Assembly: GCA_902168205.1 (NCBI GenBank)
Contig: CABHOK010000006.1
Span: 62,001-126,000, forward strand
Direction of reading: 5' to 3'
DNA: 64,000 nt
Source of the DNA: an uncultured Chitinophaga sp.
GTDB lineage: Bacteria; Bacteroidota; Bacteroidia; Cytophagales; Cyclobacteriaceae
Position 1 is the stretch's first letter; every line of letters begins with the position of its first letter. The position numbers and the translations under genes are program-made. The notes below the pieces were generated by a model. The model saw nothing but the letters and a program-made list of their open reading frames with translations, had not been told where the DNA came from and searched no databases. This document shows, piece after piece, positions 54,049 through 63,100 of the stretch.

Positions 54049-55227
54049 TTAGCGTGATGCTTCGATGGCCTGGTTAACATCACCAATGATGTCGTTGATA
54101 TCTTCCAACCCTACGGCTATACGAATAAGTCCGGGCATGATGCCTACCGCAGCACGCTCATCATCCGTAAGCTTCGAGTGTGTTGTAGATGCCGGGTGTA
54201 TAGCAATGGTACGGGTATCGCCGAGGTTTGGTGTATGCGAAATCATCTGCAGTGAGTTCAGGAATCTGCGTCCCTGGTCAAGGCCACCTTTGATCTCGAA
54301 CGTAACAATACCACCGCCCAGCTTCATCTGCTTTTTAGCCAGTTCATGTTGTGGGTGTGATGGCAGGAACGGATACTTCACTTTCGAAACATCCGGATGT
54401 TTTTCAAGATGCTGTGCCAGTGTCAATGCATTCTGGCAATGACGTTCCATTCTCACCGCCAGTGTCTCAAGACTCTTCGATAAGATCCACGCATTGAAGG
54501 GGGACATCGATGGCCCGGTGTGGCGGGTGAAGAAACGAATCTCTTTGATCAGTTCTTTCTTGCCTAATATAGCTCCACCGATTACACGGCCCTGGCCATC
54601 CATAAATTTAGTAGCCGAGTGTGTAATGATATGCGCTCCCCACTTGGCAGGTTGCTGCAGGTACGGTGTAGCAAAACAGTTGTCTACATTCAGAATGAGG
54701 TTGTGCTTCTTGGCAAGTTTACCAAGCCACTCGAGATCGATCAGATCCAGAGCAGGGTTCGATGGTGTCTCTACGAAGATCATGCGTGTGTTCGGCAGTA
54801 TCTTCTTCTCCCAGGTTTCCGGTTCATTTACATCGGCATAACTGTGCGATATACCAAACTTCGGGAATATAGTATTCAGGATCTGATGTGTTGAACCGAA
54901 TACCGAGCGACATGCCAATACATGGTCGCCAGACTTCAGCAACGCTGCCATGCTGCTATACATCGCAGCCATACCGGAAGCTGTACCGATACCATCTTCC
55001 GTTCCTTCCATGCGACAAAGTTTTTCAATAAACTCGTTCGTGTTCGGGTTGGAGTAACGACTATAGATGTTACCGGGAATTTCGTCAGCAAACATAGCGC
55101 GTGCCTGCTCTGCATCATCAAATACAAAACTTGATGTGAGGTATAGCGGCACAGAATGTTCGCGAAAGGATGTGCGCTGGTGCTGCGCACGTATAGCATC
55201 GGTCTCGAAATTTCTTTTCTCTTCCAT
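54049..55227 (-). CDS. metZ: Trans-sulfuration PLP enzyme, probable O-succinylhomoserine sulfhydrylase
   Basis: 392 aa, Cys/Met metabolism PLP family. The PLP-binding Lys is in HSATKFMDGQGRVIGGAILG, the DGQGR variant characteristic of O-succinylhomoserine sulfhydrylases. Other motifs: YSRYSNPNTNEFIEKL, GTASGMAAMYSSMAALLKSGDH and SLQMISHTPNLGDTRTIAIHPASTTH. It would make homocysteine from activated homoserine and sulfide. Cystathionine gamma-synthase/lyase activity cannot be excluded. Confidence 0.85.
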   Translation of the reverse strand: MEEKRNFETDAIRAQHQRTSFREHSVPLYLTSSFVFDDAEQARAMFADEIPGNIYSRYSNPNTNEFIEKLCRMEGTEDGIGTASGMAAMYSSMAALLKSGDHVLACRSVFGSTHQILNTIFPKFGISHSYADVNEPETWEKKILPNTRMIFVETPSNPALDLIDLEWLGKLAKKHNLILNVDNCFATPYLQQPAKWGAHIITHSATKFMDGQGRVIGGAILGKKELIKEIRFFTRHTGPSMSPFNAWILSKSLETLAVRMERHCQNALTLAQHLEKHPDVSKVKYPFLPSHPQHELAKKQMKLGGGIVTFEIKGGLDQGRRFLNSLQMISHTPNLGDTRTIAIHPASTTHSKLTDDERAAVGIMPGLIRIAVGLEDINDIIGDVNQAIEASR

Positions 55228-55280
55228 GAAAATAAAATGAATCTGAAATGTGAACTGCTACGCAGATAATGTGATAAATG

Positions 55281-55700
55281 TTACCGGATCACCTCAAAGC
55301 TATAGGTAATCTTCGCGGTCTTCTCCAGCGTTTTTGCTACGGAGCAATACTTTTCAATGGAAAGGTTTACCGCTTTCTCCGCTTTCTCCGTATCGATATC
55401 GCCATACAATTTAAAATGTGCGTGCACTTCGGTGTATAGTGAAGGCGTAGCATCTTTCTCACGCTCGCCCGTTACCGTAATCTTGATATCCTTCAAATTC
55501 TGCCGCTGCTTTTTCAGAATGGTAATAACGTCAATCGCACTGCACCCTCCCATGGCTGCGAGCAACATCTGCATCGGGCGCATGCCCAGGTCAGAGCCTC
55601 CTGATTCGGGTGATGAATCCATCTGCACGGTTTTACCGGCTTCATTACGCGCTTCCATGTGGAAGGCATCATTCAAACGACTTAATTCAATTTTTATCAT
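55281..55700 (-). CDS. OsmC/Ohr-family protein
   Basis: 139 aa. Typical text: MQMLLAAMGGCSAIDVITILKKQRQNLKDIKITVTGERE and SIEKYCSVAKTLEKTAKITYSFE. The two redox cysteines of the family are Cys in GGCSAID and Cys in KYCSVAK. Members reduce organic peroxides with a thiol partner. The start overlaps the stop of the symporter gene upstream (ATGA), so the pair is translationally coupled. Confidence 0.9.
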   Translation of the reverse strand: MIKIELSRLNDAFHMEARNEAGKTVQMDSSPESGGSDLGMRPMQMLLAAMGGCSAIDVITILKKQRQNLKDIKITVTGEREKDATPSLYTEVHAHFKLYGDIDTEKAEKAVNLSIEKYCSVAKTLEKTAKITYSFEVIR

Positions 55701-57085
55701 ACAGCTTTTTCTTCCTCCTGCGGCCAGGCATAACTGCCTGTTATCATTGCCAGCAAACTAACAACTGTTGCCGGCATTAAACTTGGCCACGATGTTTCAA
55801 TGGCCTCAAAGATAATCCAAGTTATCATACCTGCCACCATAGCGAGCAAAGCTCCTTTGCTGCTGGAACGTTTCCAGTATAAACCTAATGTGAGCGGTAT
55901 AAACAGGGAAACCAGGCTGAGTATGGATGACTCTCCTACCAGTTCGTATATATTAGACCGAAAACAGGCCATAATAGTTGCGAGTATGGCAAAAATCACC
56001 ACACATATTTTGGTGAGCATCAAAAACTGTTTGTCGGTATAGCGGTGCTTTACCAACGGCCGTACCAGGTTCTCTGAAAATATAGCGGCCGGTGCCAGTA
56101 TAGCCGAACTGGTTGTACTCATAATGGCCGATAGCAATGAACCGAAGAACAGAATCTGGACAGGCAATGACGTGTGCTGCAACACCATGTTCGGCAAGGT
56201 AAGTTGTGTATCGCCTGTAATCTGATCAGGGTATAAATGCTTGGTACATAAACTTATATATAGCGGAAGCATGGCAATGGTGAGGTACAGACCGGCTGCT
56301 ATATAACACGACCACACCGCGGTTCGTGCCGAGCCTGAAGACATGGACCGCTGAAATACATCCTGTGAGGGCACAGAACCTAAGCCGAGCACCGACCATG
56401 CGGCCAGGTACGCAGCAATTTCTTTGAACTCGAATGAAGGAAGAAACTTCAAATCTTCTTGGGGCATCTCACTGATTACAACGGACACACCACCCGCCTT
56501 TTCTGACAAGATATACGCCAGCGCCACCATGCCTGCGATGATGATTATACTCTGCACAAAATCAGTAATGGATACAGCCCACATGCCACCGGCATAGGTA
56601 TATAACGTAACAATCACCGAGCTGATAACAATGCCCTGCCACACGGGTATATGTATCACTACATTGAGTATCAACCCCATGGCCACCAACTGCGCGGCTA
56701 TATAGCCGAGGTACGGTAACGCGAGAAAGAGGCTGGCGGTTAACTCGGTAACTTTATTATAGCGTACTTTAAAAAAATCGCCCAGGGTGAGCAGGTTCAT
56801 GTTGTATAGCCTGCGGGCATAGAATACCCCGAAGATGAACAGGCATAGCGAGGCACCAAATGGATCTTCGATTACGGCATATAGTCCTCCTTCCAGGAAT
56901 TCAGCCGAGGCACCGAATACAGTTTCCGAACCAAACCAGGTAGCAAAGAGTGCCGCAGAACTTAACACGATGGGCAGACTTCTGCCGGCAAGCATAAAAT
57001 CGCCTGAATTTTTTACTCTACGTGACGCCCAGAAACCAATCGCTACGGTAACAATGAGGTATAGGATGATGGAAAGAAGTAACAA
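55697..57085 (-). CDS. Sodium:solute symporter (SSS family), TTG start
   Basis: 462 aa from TTG 57085; the first ATG would remove TM1. Thirteen or so TM helices. SSS signatures: FWASRRVKNSGDFMLAGRSLP, LFATWFGSETVFGASAEFLEGG, NLLTLGDFFKVRYNKVTELTAS and LGSVPSQDVFQRSMSSGSARTAVW. It cotransports Na+ with an organic solute, possibly a sugar, proline or carboxylate. Coupled to the OsmC-like gene; no obvious reason for that link. Confidence 0.9.
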   Translation of the reverse strand: MLLLSIILYLIVTVAIGFWASRRVKNSGDFMLAGRSLPIVLSSAALFATWFGSETVFGASAEFLEGGLYAVIEDPFGASLCLFIFGVFYARRLYNMNLLTLGDFFKVRYNKVTELTASLFLALPYLGYIAAQLVAMGLILNVVIHIPVWQGIVISSVIVTLYTYAGGMWAVSITDFVQSIIIIAGMVALAYILSEKAGGVSVVISEMPQEDLKFLPSFEFKEIAAYLAAWSVLGLGSVPSQDVFQRSMSSGSARTAVWSCYIAAGLYLTIAMLPLYISLCTKHLYPDQITGDTQLTLPNMVLQHTSLPVQILFFGSLLSAIMSTTSSAILAPAAIFSENLVRPLVKHRYTDKQFLMLTKICVVIFAILATIMACFRSNIYELVGESSILSLVSLFIPLTLGLYWKRSSSKGALLAMVAGMITWIIFEAIETSWPSLMPATVVSLLAMITGSYAWPQEEEKAV

Positions 57086-57139
57086 TTCGCTTTTACAGTT
57101 TAAACTGTTCGTGAGCCTAAAAGTAAAAAACGCAGCAGA

Positions 57140-58036
57140 CTATTTCGCATCTTTCTTCTTCAACTGAAAGGTGCGCGTAACGTTGAAACCCAAGTGAATA
57201 TCGCCACCAAAGAAATCGCCTTTCGTTTCAGTAATGAAGGTACGCTCTGTAAGACTGGATGTGTTGGTAAGAACGATTTGAAACACGTGCCCTCCTGTTT
57301 CTATATCTATACCAAAGCCGAGTGAATTATACCGCTTGCTTCCCGCTTCAAACAAATCATTATCGGGTGGATCAAGGCGATAGTAATACTCACTGGTTAA
57401 TGCTACACTGCGTGTGAGCTTGATGCGCCCGCCAATACCAATAGCCAACTGATCATTCTTTTCCCGCGACTGATCTACAGCATTCTTGTGAATATAGGTA
57501 GGCATGATCTGCAACGAAAGGCTGGGAGTAAATTTACGCGCAATCAACGCTTGTGCTGTATAGGCCAGTCGATCTACAGTTTTAAAACCTTCGGGCTCGT
57601 TGCCTCTTTTCGGAGATATACTATATGCGGTACCTCCCAACAATGTCATGGTGAACGGAAAACTTCTCTCCCCGGAACTTTGCCTCAGCAATTTATACTT
57701 CAGGTATCCGTCCATGATCTTGTCGGCCGAGTTACGACCTATACTTACGGAGAGATTATCGGTTATACCATAGTCGAGCCCGAGACGAACATAGGCCTGA
57801 TCAAGTCCGTACATTTCATAGAGACCTTCGTTCAATTTTCCGAAGCGGTGCGCGAATATAAACTCGAGCGTTCCGCCATTTTTTGTTTCAACACTATGGC
57901 CATTTACCAGGCGTGTGCCCTTAAAAGTGGCAATGGTATAGTCTGTGTTCTGATCTTGCTTTTCCAGTTCTTTCAGCAGGTCATCCTGTGCGAAAGAAAT
58001 GGTGGGGAGTAAAAGAAGTAAAAATAGTTTCTTCAT
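57140..58036 (-). CDS. DUF5777-family outer-membrane beta-barrel protein
   Basis: 298 aa with a signal peptide (MKKLFLLLLLPTISFAQ). Characteristic text: KGTRLVNGHSVETKNGGTLEFIFAHRFGKLNEGLYEMYGLDQAYVRLGLDYGI and GFGIDIETGGHVFQIVLTNT. These match the DUF5777 barrels that accompany YceI-like and c-type cytochrome proteins in Bacteroidota. It lies 9 nt after a YceI-like gene, so it is in the same operon. Confidence 0.85.
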   Translation of the reverse strand: MKKLFLLLLLPTISFAQDDLLKELEKQDQNTDYTIATFKGTRLVNGHSVETKNGGTLEFIFAHRFGKLNEGLYEMYGLDQAYVRLGLDYGITDNLSVSIGRNSADKIMDGYLKYKLLRQSSGERSFPFTMTLLGGTAYSISPKRGNEPEGFKTVDRLAYTAQALIARKFTPSLSLQIMPTYIHKNAVDQSREKNDQLAIGIGGRIKLTRSVALTSEYYYRLDPPDNDLFEAGSKRYNSLGFGIDIETGGHVFQIVLTNTSSLTERTFITETKGDFFGGDIHLGFNVTRTFQLKKKDAK

Positions 58037-58045
58037 AATGCAGGC

Positions 58046-58582
58046 TTAAAGCGGTCTGTAATTAAAATCCACGGTCACTTCTACTTGCTGTGCTATATTT
58101 TGCCACACGATCTGCGGTACCTTGATGTTATAGTCCAGAAGTTTTACAGTAAACTTCGACTTGAGTAATAGCTGATTGTTCTTCATTTCAGCCGTGCCCG
58201 GTAATTCAACATCGCGCGTAACACCATGGATCGTTAACTTGCCCACGGCCTTTATATTTTGTACACCGGAAATGGTATTATTGAAACCAACAATCTTACC
58301 CTGAAAAGATGCCTTCGGATATTTTTCCGACTCCATATACTTCTCATTGAAGTGCACCTGCATCAGTTTCTTTTCAAATTGAAAATCCTTGATGTTCATC
58401 AGGTAGGCAATCTCCCCCTGCCCTGCATCGAATATACTGGTAACGTTATTATTCTCGGCTGCTATATCTTCGATCACCCCATCTGAGAAAAAAGTTACCA
58501 AAGCTTTGTCAACAAAAAAGCGTTGCTGGCCTTTTCCGACCTGTGCCCATAACAGAAGAGTAAATACCAGAATTATCCTCAT
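58046..58582 (-). CDS. YceI-like periplasmic protein, copy 1
   Basis: 178 aa from ATG 58582 (MRIILVFTLLLWAQVGKGQQ, signal peptide). The YceI lipocalin-like barrel is shown by VHFNEKYMESEKYPKASFQGKIVGF, VGKLTIHGVTRDVELPGTAEM and FTVKLLDYNIKVPQIV. YceI proteins bind polyisoprenoids. It is paralogous to the next gene. They are 19 nt apart. Confidence 0.9.
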   Translation of the reverse strand: MRIILVFTLLLWAQVGKGQQRFFVDKALVTFFSDGVIEDIAAENNNVTSIFDAGQGEIAYLMNIKDFQFEKKLMQVHFNEKYMESEKYPKASFQGKIVGFNNTISGVQNIKAVGKLTIHGVTRDVELPGTAEMKNNQLLLKSKFTVKLLDYNIKVPQIVWQNIAQQVEVTVDFNYRPL

Positions 58583-58601
58583 ACAGCAAACAACAAAAAA
58601 A

Positions 58602-59141
58602 TTATTGAGGTTTAAAAACGAAATCAATGGTAACTTCTACCTGCTCGGCAATATTGTTACGAAGCAGCTGCGGAACCACTATATTATAGTCTTCCAGCTT
58701 CACGATAAAGCTTGACTTCATATTCAGCTTATCGACCAGTTTCTCAATGGTGCCCTTTATATTTACCTCTTTAGTTACACCATGTATAGTAAGCTTACCC
58801 AAAGTTGATACATGCTGTATACCCTTTGCCTGGGGGTTGAACCCGGTAATTTTTCCCTGAAATGTAGACTTCGGATATTTCTCTGACTCCATATACTTCT
58901 CATTGAAGTGTTCCTGCATCAATGATTTTCTGAATTGATATTCTTTGATGGGAACCGAAAAAGCAATTTCACCGGTAGCGGTGTTGAAGAGGCTTACGGC
59001 CTTCACATTCTCCGCTTTTATATCTTCGATCGGTGCATGTGAATAAAACGAGATAAAACTTTTTTCCGTGGTATAATTCTGGGCGGCTGCCGATAACACT
59101 CCTGTACACAGGAACAGCAACACAAGGTATCCAATCTTCAT
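58602..59141 (-). CDS. YceI-like periplasmic protein, copy 2
   Basis: 179 aa, signal peptide MKIGYLVLLFLCTGVLSAAAQ. It shares with copy 1 the text EHFNEKYMESEKYPKSTFQGKITGF, LGKLTIHGVTKEVNIKG and VKLEDYNIVVPQLL, roughly half the residues. A recent tandem duplication that has since diverged. Same operon as the cytochrome upstream (15 nt). Confidence 0.9.
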   Translation of the reverse strand: MKIGYLVLLFLCTGVLSAAAQNYTTEKSFISFYSHAPIEDIKAENVKAVSLFNTATGEIAFSVPIKEYQFRKSLMQEHFNEKYMESEKYPKSTFQGKITGFNPQAKGIQHVSTLGKLTIHGVTKEVNIKGTIEKLVDKLNMKSSFIVKLEDYNIVVPQLLRNNIAEQVEVTIDFVFKPQ

Positions 59142-59156
59142 GCTATATATAGTATA

Positions 59157-59519
59157 TCAATTGTTTAAGGCTCCCTGCTGAATCCAGCAGTAAATGGCTT
59201 CGCGTTCTTCCTGTGTTATACTTCCCGAACGCGGCATTTTATCAGGATCTGTCAAGGGCAAGGTTATCCTGCGCTGTATCTCGGCACCATGCTCCTGCAG
59301 GTTGTTCAGCACAGACCAGTCTGGCAGGCCTGAACTACTGTTGTGACATATTACACATTTGGATTGAATAATAGGTGCAACAACATTCGAGTAACTCACT
59401 GCTGTACCATTGTCGCATTCTACAATAAAGGACGAACTCAGGTTATGATCTACACAAGCCGCGACAACGAGAATCAGGAGAGTGATCGTATACGAGGGTC
59501 TAAGTATATTTTTAATCAT
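59157..59519 (-). CDS. Small c-type cytochrome lipoprotein
   Basis: 120 aa. An N-terminal signal with lipobox VVAAC is followed by a single haem site CVICH, and a distal Met in KMPRSGSITQEE. The pattern (APIIQSKCVICHNSS, QQGALNN at the end) matches small planctomycete-like or DUF-type cytochrome c domains. It would be anchored in the periplasm, likely transferring electrons with partners in this operon. First gene of the cytochrome-YceI-YceI-DUF5777 set. Confidence 0.85.
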   Translation of the reverse strand: MIKNILRPSYTITLLILVVAACVDHNLSSSFIVECDNGTAVSYSNVVAPIIQSKCVICHNSSSGLPDWSVLNNLQEHGAEIQRRITLPLTDPDKMPRSGSITQEEREAIYCWIQQGALNN

Positions 59520-59652
59520 AAGAAAAGATAGACAAAATCAGCGATAAAAATACGTTCGCGAAGAATATTGGGCAATGATACCGGGAAAGCAAGTGGCACA
59601 ACGGTACGTGTACTGGCCAGTTTGGGTTTCACTATAGCTATGGGCTCGACTA

Positions 59653-59718
59653 AAAATGAAAATCCCCCGAAGTCCTGGACCCCGGGGGATAATCACTGTC
59701 TATAGTTGGCTTTAATCT
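59653..59718 (-). ncRNA. Candidate small RNA, copy A
   Basis: Begins about 6 nt downstream of a TACCTTTG box (59724-59731, minus strand). The 5' part GATTAAAGCCAACTATAG (inside 59697-59717) is identical in copy B. The terminator stem is ATCCCCC/GGGGGAT (59684-59690 with 59662-59668), with a TTTTCATTTTTA tail. About 65 nt, no plausible reading frame. The loop text differs from copy B while the stem is kept. No Rfam family is recalled. Confidence 0.55.
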
Positions 59719-59833
59719 TGAGTCAAAGGTATAGCACTAGTAAAAAAGTACCATGCCTGAATCGATCATATGAAAATATAGCAGATGAATGGGATTATTT
59801 GCAGATGGATGGGCCAGTGTTTGCACTGCTATT

Positions 59834-59896
59834 AAATGAAAATCCCCCGAAGTTCTCGACTAAGGGGGATTGTCATGTCTATAGTTGGCTTTAATC
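59834..59896 (-). ncRNA. Candidate small RNA, copy B
   Basis: Same architecture as copy A, 178 nt upstream on the minus strand. The conserved 5' segment lies at 59876-59896. The terminator stem AATCCCCC/GGGGGATT (59864-59871 with 59841-59848) is followed by TTCATTT. Its promoter is a full consensus match. The loop, TTAGTCGAGAACTTC on the minus strand, differs from copy A at several positions. Confidence 0.6.
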
Positions 59897-59901
59897 TGTA
59901 T

Positions 59902-59931
59902 CAAAGGTAGAATTTTTTTTCGTTGAATCAA
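59902..59931 (-). promoter_or_regulatory. Promoter of small RNA copy B
   Basis: On the minus strand TTG (59929-59931), 19 nt, TACCTTTG (59902-59909): agrees with the Bacteroidetes consensus. Copy A has the same TACCTTTG but only a weak ATGG at the -33 position. Confidence 0.65.
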
Positions 59932-59973
59932 CCGGTTGCACTGAAAAAAAATCAAAAAGTGTAAATTTTCTGG

Positions 59974-60159
59974 TTACCTTTTTTGAGTTGTATCCTGTTT
60001 TGCGGAATCGGCCTGCAGGTAAGTGTCTTTGATGCGTTGAGGGAGCTGCGATTTTGATCCCGGAAAAGTGGTTCTTCGGCTGATGTCGTAACTCGCGTAC
60101 GCAATCAGAATAACAAATGCCACTACAAACAAACTAAATATCTTCTTACCTCTCGTCAT
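59974..60159 (-). CDS. Small membrane protein downstream of carrier fusion
   Basis: 61 aa: one N-terminal TM helix (KKIFSLFVVAFVILIAYASYD) followed by a polar tail (SRRTTFPGSKSQLPQRIKDTYLQADSAKQ). It starts 8 nt after the upstream carrier gene's stop, strong support for co-transcription. I do not recognise a family. Possibly an accessory subunit of the upstream membrane protein. Confidence 0.6.
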   Translation of the reverse strand: MTRGKKIFSLFVVAFVILIAYASYDISRRTTFPGSKSQLPQRIKDTYLQADSAKQDTTQKR

Positions 60160-60167
60160 GGTATAAC

Positions 60168-63100
60168 TCAGATATACTCCAGCACTTTATCGGCCAGCGC
60201 CACGTTATCAGACAACAGCTCGTAGAACTGGTCTTTGTTAAACTTCAGAATTACTACATCGGTCTGGGCAACAATCAGGTTGGTATTAATAAAATGATGC
60301 ACGCCCAGCATCTCTCCTATAAATTCGCCCTGCTTGAATTCAGATGTAAGCTCACCGCGCTGATAAAGATGTACTACACCGGTATTCAGTACATAAAAGT
60401 AATTGTTTGAACGTTCGTCCAGCACCAGCGATTCGTCTTTCCTCATGCGCAGTTCCTCACTCAGATCGGCCAGGTATGTAAGCGTCAAGCCCGGCACCCC
60501 ATTGAATATATTGATGTCTTGAAAGAACAACACCTTTTCAAAGCGCATAATTCTGCGTGCGTGAATGATCCGCGTATCCAGTTCGTACTTGACATCGGAA
60601 CCTAATCTGCGTGAATTTTGTTCGTATTCAGTCGGGCTGATCTTGTGAAGCGCCCAGGCCGATACTTCACGAATTAAAAGATCAGGATTGAATAATTGCG
60701 CAATGAGATCAAGCTTGAAATCTTCGATCTTGCGTATACCGATCTGGAAGAGCACACATGCTTTCGTCCAGCGGTTAGACTGCGTGAAGTCGCGGTTGAT
60801 CAGGAACTTCAACACCAATCGTGAATCAAGTTTTACCCGCGGGTAAAAATACTCCAGGCGACTGATGCGCTCGGCATCGGATACATCATCAAGAATCGGT
60901 ATAACACGTTGCTTCAACTGCTCCGACAAGAATACATCCAGCAGCTCGATGGCGTAGGTAATACCTTCCGCTGTACCACTATCTATATTTTCCTTCACCA
61001 GCTGGATAGACCGCGTATCGTATAGCATGGTAAGCAAGGTATAGATGTGCTCGATGTCGTTCTGAATTTCGAAACGCAGTGCCGTTCTGATCTGCTCGCT
61101 GAATCCATCATCACCAATTTCGTATAGGGCGCTGAGGTTCCAGCTTATATCCGAAATATCGGATTCGATAACATATTTGATACGTGTGATCTGCGATATA
61201 CCCGCCTTAAACCCGCACTCACCCAACGACAACAGCACCTGCGATACAATCACTTTGTTGGGATAGTCCATTTTGTTCCAGAGTATTTCGCGGGCGCGCT
61301 GCCCTCCTATCCTGCCGATTACCTGAATGATGCGTAACATCATTTGTGTACTCTGGCCACTGCGGTAAAAAGCCGTATCAAGAGCCGGTAAAGTTATAGC
61401 ACCAATCTGCACCAGTGCATTCATCGCCTGGTTGCTATATACCGGGTTGCCCAGGTTCTCAATGATGGCATTGACGATCTCCGCATTATGTTTCTTGATC
61501 GATGTTTTTATAGCGGTGTTGCGTACCTGCGGCTCGCTGTCCAGCAGCAATTCCATCAGAAAGGAAGTATACTCTTCCTTCGAAGTATGCAACAACAACT
61601 CGGCCGCATAGTGGCGATCGTTCGGATTGGCAGAACGCGTTAACTTCTGGATACGCGTCTTGGTTATATCGCCACCATTCTGAATAATCAGTTCAAGATC
61701 TTCTTTGCTCAGTACATTCTTTTCGGAACCATCCATCCTGGTAGTATCCATACGGATAACATACTTGTCGGAAACGGAAAGTCCCTTCAGCTCATTCATT
61801 CTGTCCTGTGCGTATAGCCGTACCGATTCCTCCTCGTTTTTCATCAGGTTGTTCACCCACGCGGGTACGTGCGCTGCGTTGATCTTCTCCAGCAACTTGA
61901 ACGAGAACACAGCCTTGGAAGGATTGGGAACACCCAGCATATTTTCCAGTCGCGATGTTACCTGCGATAAACCTTTTTCAAGTTTCTCCTGCTGGATGTC
62001 GGTACCTTCCAGTTTCAAACGGATCTTGTTACGATAGCCGTTATACATGTGGTTAACAACATAGAAATATGCACCGGCCAGCAACAACAGAAATATAGCG
62101 ATGTGTATAACTTTAAAGAACGGCACGAATGCCAGACCAAAGATCAACAAACCTGCTACGAAACGTGCGCTCTCATTCATCAACCCTTCTACTTTGGATT
62201 GAATATTAAATCGCAGACGGTTGTCCAGAGGTATAAAGAACAATTTGAACACCGGGTTCTCCAATGAATCGCGCAGTGTCCAGTTGAAGAGACGTGTTAA
62301 GGCAACAAATAAGAAGAAGTATAGAAACCCCGTTGTACCTAGCACCTTCTCGTATCCGAAAATACCACCGGTAAGGATCGACCCGATCGCGAAGAGTATA
62401 ACGACAAGCGGCAATACAAAGAGTGATATACGCAAACCGTAGTTGCTGATGATACGCTGGTTGATAAACGTCTGCATGATGAGACTGATACCATATACCG
62501 CACCGGTAAAGAACGAGTTAAAGTTTGTAAGCTCACGTTCCTTTGGGTACTGGATCTGCACCAGTTGTTGGAAAGAATACTGCGTGAACATGAACATCAC
62601 CATGGAGATGAGCAGAAATATAGAGAGCATGCGGATATACGGATCGCGCAGCAACTTGTTTATCCGGGTCTCTCTCCTGACGCCTGCACCAAACTCGCGC
62701 GGGTTGTTCTTTGATAATGTGAATGACGATGATATAAAGAATAACAACACCGATACAATCGCTATACTGATGGCACACACCAGCAGGTAATCAGCAGTAT
62801 CATGAATGATCTTGGACGTAAACGGAATGGCAATGAGTGTGGCGAGGATCGCGGCAATCAATTGCCCGGTATCAATCCACCCGATAATTCTTTTGGACTG
62901 CCTGAAGTTGAACAAGCGACCAAATATACCCCAGAAGCTCAAGAGCAGAATGGCGGTGATCGGGCCCGTCATGCAATACAAAGCAAACACAAAGTAGTTG
63001 TGCCAGGCAGGATCGCCATGTTGCAGCAGCCAGTATGCACCGAGGGTAAATATTAATATAAGAACAACTGCGCCCAGGGCTAGCGTTGTAAACCGGATCC

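Noticed and set aside
55228..55280. SAM or cobalamin riboswitch before the MetZ-like gene
   Set aside because: The gap upstream of 55227 is only 53 bp and shows no conserved riboswitch stems.
59706..59894. 62-codon plus-strand frame across the small RNA repeats
   Set aside because: It runs through both repeat units antisense to their promoters and has no protein-like composition.
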